A stretch of 64,000 nucleotides of DNA from an uncultured Rubripirellula sp. (lineage in GTDB: Bacteria; Planctomycetota; Planctomycetia; Pirellulales; Pirellulaceae): NCBI GenBank assembly GCA_938075415.1, contig CALJHC010000012.1:62001-126000 (forward strand). Direction: 5' to 3'. The notes beneath the pieces were generated by a model. The model saw only the letters and a program-made list of their open reading frames with translations, made no database searches and was not told where the DNA came from. The translations under genes were made by a program, and so were the position numbers. Positions 55,473 through 63,696 of the stretch are shown here, piece after piece (the stretch's first letter is position 1; the number at the start of each line of letters is the position of its first letter).

Positions 55473-57857
55473 ATGGAAACCCCTGAAAAACTCGATCCGC
55501 AACTCACCGAATTACTCGGAGCTCTTCGACAGCGAGTACGTCGGCACGTCGTTGTTGATTCGACTCTCGTGTTGATTGGACTGATATTGGCCGCGTTTTG
55601 GGCTGGATTCCTGCTCGACTACCTACCCGTTTGGTTCGGTGGAACCGAAATGCCGCGACTGGCTCGTGGCATTCTGGCATTGGCCGTGACTGCCGGAACC
55701 GTTCTGACAATCTTAAAGATGCTGGTGGGTCGTTTGCGACGTCCGCTCCCTGCAGACAGTCTGGCGTTGCTCGTCGAACGGCACCATCCAGAAATCGGAG
55801 GTCGCTTGACGACCGCAGTTCAATTGATGCGTCCAGGGCGTAAAATCGACGATCACTCCTCTCTTCTGCTGGCACAGGTTCATCAGCAGGTCAAGCGACT
55901 CGTCGATCAAGTTGACCCGCAAAGAATTTTTCGACGCGAACCGTTGATCAAGAAATCTTTAATCGCTGGGCCGCTTCTGGCCGCCACGCTCGCCTTCATC
56001 ATCATTAGCCCAGAGGCTTTTGGCTTGGCAACCCGCCGCCTCACATTGCTATCAGATGCACCTTGGCCGCGGCGAGCTGATCTGGAAATGGTGGGTGTTG
56101 AATTACCGGCCGTCTTAGCGTCCGAACTGGACGAGGATCAATTTGATCTTGTCAAATTTGAAAACAAAAAACTTCGTTTACCGATCGGCAGCAGCAGTAA
56201 ATTACGTTTGCGAGCTAGGGCCGAAGGCGCGGAACTGCCGAACGTCTGCACCGTGCGATATGTGACCCAATCTGGTACTCGCGGCCAGTCGAACATGCGT
56301 CGCATTGGCCGTCTTGTTGACGGTTACCAGTACTTTGTGCTTGATGGCCCCCCGTTAACCGACCTCGCGGAATCCATCACTCTGAATGTTCGCGGTTTGG
56401 ACGACCGACTGGATGACTACCAAATCGAGGCTGTTCCACCCCCATCGATCACCAACACCTCGCTCTCGGTCCGTTACCCAGATTATCTAAAGACGAGCGG
56501 TCCGAATCAGATCGATTGGAACCGAACCTACCAGACGGGGATTCGAGTTGAAGAGGGAAGTGATGTGGAAATGACCATCACAAGCACGGTTGAACTGGGA
56601 AACGTTGACCTCTGGATGCAAAACGCGACTTCAGACGGTGAATCCCAAACCATGGATCTATCCGATGACGGTTTGAAAGCATCGATTCGGATTTCCGAAA
56701 TCTCGTCGCCTGTAACAATTAGCCTAGTACCGAAAGATCGGACAGGCATCTCTGCACAAGCACCTTACCGGTACTTCGTTGGTGTAATTCAAGACGAACC
56801 ACCACAGATGGAACTCAGGCTTGAGGGAATTGGGAATGCTGTGACTGCCAATGCCAAAATCCCAATGAAAACGTTTGTCACTGATGATTACGGGGTTGAG
56901 AAATCCGTGGTAAACATTTCAACAGATACCGAAATCAGCGACCAAGAATCTGAGTCCAACGGATCCGACAATCCCAGCGGCGACGACCAAGCGACACCAA
57001 CTAGAAAAACAAATCAGCAAGAAAGTATCGGAGCCAACCTGAAACTTCCAGAACGCGAAGGCGAATCGAAACTTACCGCCGACCTTCGCGATCTCGTTGC
57101 CTCAGAAGCGTTACCGGAATTGAAGCCCGGTGATGCCATCAGCCTGATCGGTGAATCCAACGATCGTTACAACCTCAGTGGCAACCACCTCACTCGTACA
57201 GAAGTCTATCGACTGCCAATCGTTACCCCCGAAACTTTATTGGCATTGATGGAACGGCGAGAACTGGCACTCAGGTCCAGGCTAGAGCAAACGCTGGATG
57301 AAACGCGAAAGCTCAGAGATTCGTTGGACCAACTTGCTCGCACAGGATTCAGTGCCGCAGTTGATGAAGTCCAAAATGACAACGACGCAGAGACTCGAAC
57401 CTTGCAGGTTCGGCGTCTACGAATCCAACAATCTGACCTGCAAGCCAACAAGACTGCTGAAGAACTCCTAGGAATCGCCGCGTCACTCGACGACATGCTT
57501 TTCGAAATGCAAAATAACCGAATTGACTCCGTTGATCGTCAGGAGCGAATAGGATCTGGCGTCAGGGATCCAATCATCAAAGCCGTCTCAGAACCACTGG
57601 CTCGACTGCAAAAACAGCTAGCAGAGCTTGAAGCCGAGGCAAATCAGCCAAATTTGGCAATTCAAACCGCAAAAGAATCCGTTGCCAGTTGCGATGCGCT
57701 TCTTCTCCAATTGACGGCGATTCTAGACAAAATGCTTGATCTGGAGAGCTACAATGAAATACTTGATCTGGTTCGAGAACTGATCGGGGATCAAGATAAA
57801 TTGATGGAAGACACCCAGTCTGAACGCAAGAAGAAAGTCTTGGACCTTTTTAAGTAA
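55473..57857 (+). CDS. Large DUF4175-like membrane protein
   Basis: 794 residues. Membrane helices are seen at about 27-48 (VVVDSTLVLIGLILAAFWAGF), 64-88 (GILALAVTAGTVLTILKM) and 165-185 (LLAATLAFIIIS). A basic RLRRPLPADSLALLVERHHPEIGGRLTTAV stretch between them (given in parts) is typical of the planctomycete family. The long periplasmic part has immunoglobulin-like strands (VRYPDYLKTSGP, TFVTDDYGVEKSV) and a final coiled coil (about 585-780). It starts a three-gene plus-strand run with the two exported proteins downstream. The same gene type accompanies DUF58/VWA genes in related bacteria, so a shared function is likely. The exact role is unknown. Confidence 0.77.
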   Translation: METPEKLDPQLTELLGALRQRVRRHVVVDSTLVLIGLILAAFWAGFLLDYLPVWFGGTEMPRLARGILALAVTAGTVLTILKMLVGRLRRPLPADSLALLVERHHPEIGGRLTTAVQLMRPGRKIDDHSSLLLAQVHQQVKRLVDQVDPQRIFRREPLIKKSLIAGPLLAATLAFIIISPEAFGLATRRLTLLSDAPWPRRADLEMVGVELPAVLASELDEDQFDLVKFENKKLRLPIGSSSKLRLRARAEGAELPNVCTVRYVTQSGTRGQSNMRRIGRLVDGYQYFVLDGPPLTDLAESITLNVRGLDDRLDDYQIEAVPPPSITNTSLSVRYPDYLKTSGPNQIDWNRTYQTGIRVEEGSDVEMTITSTVELGNVDLWMQNATSDGESQTMDLSDDGLKASIRISEISSPVTISLVPKDRTGISAQAPYRYFVGVIQDEPPQMELRLEGIGNAVTANAKIPMKTFVTDDYGVEKSVVNISTDTEISDQESESNGSDNPSGDDQATPTRKTNQQESIGANLKLPEREGESKLTADLRDLVASEALPELKPGDAISLIGESNDRYNLSGNHLTRTEVYRLPIVTPETLLALMERRELALRSRLEQTLDETRKLRDSLDQLARTGFSAAVDEVQNDNDAETRTLQVRRLRIQQSDLQANKTAEELLGIAASLDDMLFEMQNNRIDSVDRQERIGSGVRDPIIKAVSEPLARLQKQLAELEAEANQPNLAIQTAKESVASCDALLLQLTAILDKMLDLESYNEILDLVRELIGDQDKLMEDTQSERKKKVLDLFK

Positions 57858-57870
57858 TCCATCAACAGAA

Positions 57871-57880
57871 GGGGGGGGGG
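57871..57880. repeat. Homopolymeric G10 tract
   Basis: Ten consecutive G, 13 bp past the stop of the DUF4175-like gene and about 127 bp before the next start. Such tracts are prone to slippage. It is the longest single-base run seen in the window. Confidence 0.9.
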
Positions 57881-58006
57881 TGGTCTCGACGCTACCAATC
57901 ATTGCTTGATCCCAAGACGGTTCTCCACGCATCGGCTATCCCATCCCCTGATTCACTAATCGACCCTGAACGACTGACCTGCACCACCCCCTTGATTGCG
58001 AACAGA

Positions 58007-59971
58007 ATGTTGATGCAACCCCCATCATTCCTCAGACGCTCCAGTGCCAACGTCCCGTGGTTCTCATTCGCCCTGTGTCTGGTCGCACTTTGTCTCCTCG
58101 CGGTGCCTAATCCCTCCAACGCAGCTGCCCAAACGGCGAACGCAACAAAAACACCCGAGACCAACACCCCTGTTAGCGATAACCCAACGGCAGGCAGTCC
58201 AACAGCGGACAACCCAAGAACATCACTTAGTGTTCGACAAAGCAGCGTAGCTGATCGGTATCAAAAGCTCGAAGAATTGCTGCTAAGACTCGCCGAAATG
58301 GAGTCAGCAGAGAATCCGGAAAGAGCAGCCCTGTTACGTCGGGCTGCCCGGCAGTCCAGTGACCAATTCATTTTGAATAAACTAAAAACCGCCTCCCAGT
58401 CGCTCGAGACACAAGAGTTCCAAAAGGCGATTGACAATCAGGACGCAGCCAAACAGGACCTCGGCAATTTACTCACGCTGTTAATGAGCGAGGATCGTTC
58501 CGAGCGTATTCGTAACGAAAAGGAACGCGTTCAACGTCTGGTAAAGGATCTGAAACGCACTCTCAATAACCAGAGAAGCGTTAGAGCACGCACAGAAAAC
58601 GGAGCGGATCTCAACGACGTAGCGGAAGAACAAAAGTCGGTCACAGAACGAGGTGAGGAACTCAGCGAGGAACTCGAAGGAACCGCCGACAATTCCAGCG
58701 AAAAAAATCCCCGTGAGACAGGGAGCGACGATTCCGATGGCGACAATAACGAGTCGCCGAAGCAACCGTCCGATGCATCTGAAGAAGCCTCAGGTGAGCA
58801 AAATAAGGACGCTCAGCCGAGCGAGAATCCGGAGGGTAAACCGCCCTCTGACAGTCAAGATCCCGGATCCTCCGAAGCCGAGAATTCCGAGACGAATCAG
58901 GATCAAGGAAATCCGCAGGAAGAGGAGCCACAATCACCTCCCGATGGCGACGACGCCAAGGATACTGACACCGATCAGTCACCTGATGGTGAGCAATCGA
59001 GCGAGTCATCCGATTCGCCGCCACCTTCAAGTGATTCACAACAATCTCCATCAAGCCCGCCCCAGTCCGATCCCAGCCAATCCGATCCCAGCCAGTCCAG
59101 CCCCTCAGAACCAAGTGACTCCAGCCCAAGCGAGTCCGGATCTCCGGAACAAAAGGCCCAGGAGAACTTGAAAAAGGCCATCGAAAAGATGCAGCAGGCG
59201 GAGCAGGAACTAGAGGAAGCCAAACGCTCCGAGGCGACGGAAAAACAGCGAGAAGCCGAGGAGAACCTACGCGAGGCAATCGATCAGCTTGAACAGATTC
59301 TCAGGCAACTCCGTGAAGAGGAAATGCAGCGAGAACTTGCCCGACTCGAGTCTCGTCTTAAAAAGATCGCGACCATGCAAACCAAGGTCCTCGACGATAC
59401 GGTCAACCTCGCTTCCACCCCAAAGTCCCAACGGAATCGACAAACCGACCTCAAAGCCGGTGAGCTCTCCTTTGAGGAAAAGAAAATTACCCTCGAGGCA
59501 GATCGCGCCTTGCTGTTACTCAGGGAGGAAGGGTCGAGTGTTGCATTTCCCGAGGTGGTTGGACAGATCAGAGCCGACACGAATCGCGTTGCCGAGCTGC
59601 TCAATGAAACCAAGATTGACACCGTCTGCCAAGGGATTCAGCAGGATATCCTTGCCGCCCTCGAAGAAATGATTGCTTCGCTCCAAAAAGCTCAACGTGA
59701 CTTAGAACAGCAACGCCAGCAAGAACAACCACCCGGCAACCCACCGCCTTCCGGTCAACAGGAACAACCGCTCGTTGAGGCGATTGCAGAACTGAAGTTG
59801 ATTCGAACCATGCAGGTGCGAATTAAAACAACAACCGATCGATACTCCGGCCTGATCGACGAACAGCAAAGCACCGTTGAAGAAGTTCTACCGCTGCTGC
59901 GAGATTTGGCAGAACGTCAGGATCGACTGGACCAGATCACACGCGATATTGCGTTGAAGCGAAATCAATGA
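58007..59971 (+). CDS. Exported acidic low-complexity coiled-coil protein
   Basis: About 654 residues from ATG 58007 (58013 is alternative; the longer TTG frame at 57902 has no signal). The signal peptide is FSFALCLVALCLLAVP with cleavage near SNAAAQ. The mature chain has a helical segment with TLLMSEDRSERIRNEKERVQ, then some 170 residues of almost only Ser, Asp, Glu, Pro, Gln and Asn (SDSQQSPSSPPQS, PSESGSPEQ and similar), then a long coiled coil (QENLKKAIEKMQQAEQ ... EEAKRSEATEKQREAEENL). The tail is helical and ends in RDIALKRNQ. It lies 150 bp after the DUF4175-like gene and 56 bp before the third gene region, so an operon is likely. It could be a periplasmic spacer or scaffold. Confidence 0.78.
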   Translation: MLMQPPSFLRRSSANVPWFSFALCLVALCLLAVPNPSNAAAQTANATKTPETNTPVSDNPTAGSPTADNPRTSLSVRQSSVADRYQKLEELLLRLAEMESAENPERAALLRRAARQSSDQFILNKLKTASQSLETQEFQKAIDNQDAAKQDLGNLLTLLMSEDRSERIRNEKERVQRLVKDLKRTLNNQRSVRARTENGADLNDVAEEQKSVTERGEELSEELEGTADNSSEKNPRETGSDDSDGDNNESPKQPSDASEEASGEQNKDAQPSENPEGKPPSDSQDPGSSEAENSETNQDQGNPQEEEPQSPPDGDDAKDTDTDQSPDGEQSSESSDSPPPSSDSQQSPSSPPQSDPSQSDPSQSSPSEPSDSSPSESGSPEQKAQENLKKAIEKMQQAEQELEEAKRSEATEKQREAEENLREAIDQLEQILRQLREEEMQRELARLESRLKKIATMQTKVLDDTVNLASTPKSQRNRQTDLKAGELSFEEKKITLEADRALLLLREEGSSVAFPEVVGQIRADTNRVAELLNETKIDTVCQGIQQDILAALEEMIASLQKAQRDLEQQRQQEQPPGNPPPSGQQEQPLVEAIAELKLIRTMQVRIKTTTDRYSGLIDEQQSTVEEVLPLLRDLAERQDRLDQITRDIALKRNQ

Positions 59972-60110
59972 ACCATCCTCATTCGATCCAACACACCACT
60001 CGCGGCGATCAGGCAGGATTGGTGCTGTGCACGAGAACACCCACTCATCAGTTTGTAAGTACACTCCAAAACTGACACAAATTACAACACGCAACTCTCA
60101 GAGATTCGAG

Positions 60111-61247
60111 ATGTCTCAGCGCCGCACTCAAGCTTCGCCCAAATCAAGCGTAATAGCTGTCATTGGCTCGACGATTGCGTTGAGCATCATGTTGCTTCAC
60201 GCGAACCCGACTTTGGCAATCGATGCCAACTCGCAGCAGAAAGATACCTTAAAACGAAACGCAACCTGGGAACAGTTAACCAACGAGGAAAAAGCCGCAT
60301 TACTGAGACGCTCATTTAACGAGGCGGGACTGTCGAAACAACAAATTGATCCAACCCTCGCTCGACTCGCCAAACAACTAGCCGATGATCGTGAGGATCC
60401 ATTAGACCTTTATGTCACTGGTATCCGCGGGCTTCTACCAAAAATTGAAACCATCGCCGAAGAAATCCTTCAGGCTTGCCAAGCAAATGACCCCAAACAG
60501 ATCCAATCGAGTCTCGAGACAGGATCTGACGAGGTCATGAAGGCTTTGCCTAACGCAATCTCCGACACCTTTCTGACTTGGATTGGCCGTGAATTGGCGA
60601 GACAACGTTTCTATGATGAGGCCCTTTCGGCTTTGGATTCTATCGCCCCCGAAAAGTCAATTGACCCTGCCACCGCACTCTTCTTTCGGGGTGTCTGCCA
60701 TCATGCACTGCTCAACAAAGAGGATGCCCTCGGCGACCTAAGCCGTCTCTTAGAAAATGAGGAAGCTTGTCCAACACGCTACCTAAGAACTGCCAAAATG
60801 ATGGTCGCAGACCTGCAACCGCTGAAGGAAGATTCACTCGATGAAATCTCTCGAATCATGAGCGATGTTTCCCGACGACTCGACCTGGGCCGCTCTGGAA
60901 CGCAGGTTCGCGATCAGGAACAGAAAATCATTGACAAACTCGATAAACTCATCGACGAGCTGGAACAGCAGCAGCAACAACAGCAGCAACAGCAACAACA
61001 ATCAAACAGTGGACAAGGCGGTGGCCAGCAAGGTGGCCAAGGTTCGCCTATGAATGACAGCAAGATCGCTGGCGGAGGGGGCAACGGGGATGTGGACCGA
61101 AAGAACATCGAACAGCGAGATGGCTGGGGAAATCTGCCGCCCGCGGAACGCCAAGAGGCGATTCAGCAGATCAGTCGCGATCTACCAACGCATTACCGTG
61201 AGGCGATTGAAGCCTATTTCCGAAAGCTGGCGACCGACAAAAACTGA
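60111..61247 (+). CDS. Exported protein with poly-glutamine run
   Basis: 378 residues from ATG 60111 (a GTG at 60027 is in frame but leaves the signal peptide displaced). The signal peptide is SSVIAVIGSTIALSIMLLHANPTLA. A helical repeat-like domain (about 40-290, with ATALFFRGVCHHALLNKEDALGDLSRLL in tetratricopeptide style, quoted in part) is followed by a coiled coil, twelve consecutive glutamines and a Gly/Gln/Ser-rich stretch. The ending GWGNLPPAERQEAIQQISRDLP continues to a C-terminal YFRKLA helix that many planctomycete proteins of this cluster share. It is the third gene of the plus-strand set. The tetratricopeptide call is tentative. A partner role with the DUF4175-like and DUF58/VWA proteins is inferred from genomic association. 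Confidence 0.77.
   Translation: MSQRRTQASPKSSVIAVIGSTIALSIMLLHANPTLAIDANSQQKDTLKRNATWEQLTNEEKAALLRRSFNEAGLSKQQIDPTLARLAKQLADDREDPLDLYVTGIRGLLPKIETIAEEILQACQANDPKQIQSSLETGSDEVMKALPNAISDTFLTWIGRELARQRFYDEALSALDSIAPEKSIDPATALFFRGVCHHALLNKEDALGDLSRLLENEEACPTRYLRTAKMMVADLQPLKEDSLDEISRIMSDVSRRLDLGRSGTQVRDQEQKIIDKLDKLIDELEQQQQQQQQQQQQSNSGQGGGQQGGQGSPMNDSKIAGGGGNGDVDRKNIEQRDGWGNLPPAERQEAIQQISRDLPTHYREAIEAYFRKLATDKN
60963..61004 (+). repeat. CAG/CAA trinucleotide run encoding poly-Gln
   Basis: A mixed CAG/CAA run of about twelve to thirteen codons within the exported protein gene. It keeps frame in every unit, so length change would alter the protein, not break it. Confidence 0.85.
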
Positions 61248-61314
61248 GAGTGCTGCACAGCAACATCGCCAACAGATAGCCACACAGCCATCTGCCCCCC
61301 TTTGCCACACTATT

Positions 61315-61333
61315 CTTAACGAAACCTTAACCA
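61315..61333 (+). promoter_or_regulatory. Pho-box-like direct repeat upstream of pstS
   Basis: CTTAACGA (61315-61322), three bases, then CTTAACCA (61326-61333): two half-sites at 11-bp spacing. This matches the tandem pyrimidine-TTAA-pyrimidine pattern described for cyanobacterial Pho boxes and the 11-bp period of Bacillus PhoP sites. It lies about 115 bp ahead of the pstS start. A third, degenerate copy may follow at 61337. A PhoB/PhoR pair is not in the window. Confidence 0.55.
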
Positions 61334-61448
61334 GATCCACTTGATTCTCTGTCTCGTTGTAAACCAGTCGCGGTGTTAGTTTTTCGTCCGTTAACAGACG
61401 CAGCAGTCTGATCAATTTTTTTAAACCTTTGAAAGAGAAAACGGTACG

Positions 61449-62471
61449 ATGAAATCAGTCGCATCTCGGGTCTTCATTGCAATGATCATATCCAGCTTTG
61501 GCTTGCTTAGCAGCAACGCTCAAAATACAAGTTTGCGGGGTAAAATTGAGATCGATGGTAGCAGCACGGTCTATCCAATCAGCGAGGCGGCAGCCAGCGG
61601 ATTCAACAAGAGCTACTCGAATGTGCAGATCAACGTAGGTGTTTCAGGTACCGGCGGGGGATTCAAGCGTTTCACCAAGGGTGAAACTGACATCTCAGAC
61701 GCGTCGCGTCCGATCAAGGACTCGGAATTTGCCGCTTGCAAGCAGGCGGGAGTCTCGTTCTTCGAACTTCCGGTTGCTTATGATGGTCTGACGCTGGTTG
61801 TCCACAAGGCAAATACTTGGGTCGATCACCTAACTCTTGATGAAATTAGAAAGATTTTCACCACGGCGGGAGGCGCGAAGACATGGGCGGATGTTCGATC
61901 AGGTTGGCCTGAGAAAACCATCCAAATCTTTGCACCGGGCACGGATTCAGGGACCTTTGACTATTTTAAAGAAGTCGTAGTTGGCAAATCCGATACATCA
62001 CTTCGCAGTGACATGAGCACCAGTGAAGACGACAACGTGTTGGTCACTGGCGTTTCGGGATCACCTAACGCTATTGGTTTTTTCGGAGTGGCCTATTACG
62101 AAGAAAACAAAGACAAACTTAAGAGCGTAGCGGTCGTGAATCCTACCACAGGAGAAAAAGTTTCACCAACTGCCACAACGATCGAAGATGGATCCTACGC
62201 GCCCTTTAGCCGCCCGTTATTCATTTACGTTAACGCGAAATCTTTTCAGCGATCTGAAGTGCGGCAATTCGTTGCATATTACCTCCGACAAGCACCTGCC
62301 ATGGCAAAGCAAACAGGCTACGTCGCCCTGCCTGCTTCCATTTACACTCAGTGCATGATGCGATGCCGTGACTCAAAAAATGGAGTTGGGACCCACTACC
62401 TGACCAATTCAATGGAAAAGAGAAGTGGGGCTGTGACCCAGGTCTATCGCAAGGAAAACTTGGTAGATTGA
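61449..62471 (+). CDS. pstS: Phosphate ABC transporter substrate-binding protein PstS
   Basis: 340 residues. Signal peptide VFIAMIISSFGLLSSNAQ, no lipobox. It is of the PstS family: IEIDGSSTVYPISEAA at the start, VGVSGTGGGFKRFTKGETDISDASR (phosphate-binding loops, given in parts), FFELPVAYDGLTLVVHK, LTLDEIRKIF, APGTDSGTFDYFKE and a final FIYVNAKSFQR. The GTGGGF and GTDSGTFDYF turns supply the phosphate ligands. It captures phosphate in the periplasm and passes it to PstCA. A Pho-box-like repeat stands ahead of it, and the AGAGAAAACGG ahead of the ATG may be its ribosome site. A stable hairpin separates it from pstC, 244 bp downstream. Confidence 0.95.
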   Translation: MKSVASRVFIAMIISSFGLLSSNAQNTSLRGKIEIDGSSTVYPISEAAASGFNKSYSNVQINVGVSGTGGGFKRFTKGETDISDASRPIKDSEFAACKQAGVSFFELPVAYDGLTLVVHKANTWVDHLTLDEIRKIFTTAGGAKTWADVRSGWPEKTIQIFAPGTDSGTFDYFKEVVVGKSDTSLRSDMSTSEDDNVLVTGVSGSPNAIGFFGVAYYEENKDKLKSVAVVNPTTGEKVSPTATTIEDGSYAPFSRPLFIYVNAKSFQRSEVRQFVAYYLRQAPAMAKQTGYVALPASIYTQCMMRCRDSKNGVGTHYLTNSMEKRSGAVTQVYRKENLVD

Positions 62472-62557
62472 CCAAGGCGTCATCGCTCTGCCAGCCGATT
62501 TCTTTCCCAAAAATCGTTGTCATGGGTGGACAGCCAGCAAGGGAAAGTAAAGATCTA

Positions 62558-62587
62558 TTCCAGACCAATGAATGAGTTGGTCTGGAA
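62558..62587 (+). terminator. Stem-loop between pstS and pstC
   Basis: TTCCAGACCAA (62558-62568) and TTGGTCTGGAA (62577-62587) form a perfect 11-bp stem around an 8-nt loop. There is no T-run, so it more likely blocks 3' decay of the pstS message or partly ends transcription than fully terminates. Confidence 0.65.
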
Positions 62588-62715
62588 TCCCCTGTGTGTC
62601 TACCTTTCTAAGCTCACAACAGAGTCGCGGAGTCCTCGAGTATTTCATGGAAGTTGTAATTAATCCGGCTAAACATCGGGCTAGTTGAAGTCATCTGCAA
62701 ACGAGACGAAGCTGA

Positions 62716-63696
62716 ATGAGTCAACCCGTTGCCGTACCTGACCCAACTAAAATCGCATTGGAGTCGCGAGCAAAGTCTTTGTTGAACAGACCAAGACGTA
62801 GACTTGCGGCGACAAGATTTAGCGAAATTGGGATCTACGTCGCTCTTATCTGTTGTGGACTATTTTCACTGCTCATCACCGTATCCATCATCGGTGTGCT
62901 TCTGACTGAAACCACACGCTTTTTCCAATTTGACGAAGTCACGCTCAGCAATTTCCTTGGATCGGCCGAATGGACTCCTAATTTAGGGGAACCGAAAAGC
63001 TTCGGTATTTGGGGACTGATTAGCGGCACACTGCTGGTTACCGGGATTGCGATGGCTTTCGCGTTGCCACTAGGCCTGGTTACTGCCATTTACTTAAGCG
63101 AATACGCCCCCCGACAAATCCGCAATTTTCTCAAGCCGATTCTGGAGGTTCTCGCGGGTATCCCAACGGTCGTCTATGGTTTTTTTGCACTGATGACGAT
63201 CACGCCTTTCCTTCAGTGGGTCCATGAAGGTTTCAATGTTTACAACGCAATGAGCGCGGGACTTGCCGTCGGTATCCTTTGCTTCCCAACGGTCTGCTCT
63301 CTGGCGGAAGATGCGTTGCAGTCTGTCCCCAAAACGCTTCGTGACGGAGCATTGGGCCTGGGTGGCACGCGATTCGATGCGACGGTCAAAGTGATTCTGC
63401 CAGCAGCTCTCAGCGGAATTATCAGCGCTTTTCTCCTTGCCGTTGCGCGTGCCATTGGAGAAACCATGATCGTCGCACTTGCAGCTGGCAGCCGTCCACA
63501 AGCAACGTTGGATCCAAGAAATGAAATTCAAACCATGACGGGGTTCATGGTTCAAATGGCAGGCGGTGACGTCTCAAACTTTGGAACCGAATACTTTTCA
63601 ATGTATGCAGTGGCCTTCACTCTCTTCCTGATCACCCTCGCGTTAACCATGATGGGCAATGTTGTTCGTGGAAGATTCAGGGAGACGTACGAATGA
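62716..63696 (+). CDS. pstC: Phosphate ABC transporter permease PstC
   Basis: 326 residues. Five to six membrane helices are visible (IGIYVALICCGLFSLLI, GLISGTLLVTGIAMAFAL, VLAGIPTVVYGFFALMTI, SAGLAVGILCFPTVCSL, IISAFLLAVARAIGETM, MYAVAFTLFLITLALTM, each quoted in part). The EAA-type coupling motif to the ATPase is RDGALGLGGTRFDATVKVILP. The family phrase GIPTVVYG and AIGETMIVAL are present. It forms the channel with PstA. Its TGA overlaps the ATG of pstA (ATGA), so the two are translationally coupled. Confidence 0.95.
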   Translation: MSQPVAVPDPTKIALESRAKSLLNRPRRRLAATRFSEIGIYVALICCGLFSLLITVSIIGVLLTETTRFFQFDEVTLSNFLGSAEWTPNLGEPKSFGIWGLISGTLLVTGIAMAFALPLGLVTAIYLSEYAPRQIRNFLKPILEVLAGIPTVVYGFFALMTITPFLQWVHEGFNVYNAMSAGLAVGILCFPTVCSLAEDALQSVPKTLRDGALGLGGTRFDATVKVILPAALSGIISAFLLAVARAIGETMIVALAAGSRPQATLDPRNEIQTMTGFMVQMAGGDVSNFGTEYFSMYAVAFTLFLITLALTMMGNVVRGRFRETYE

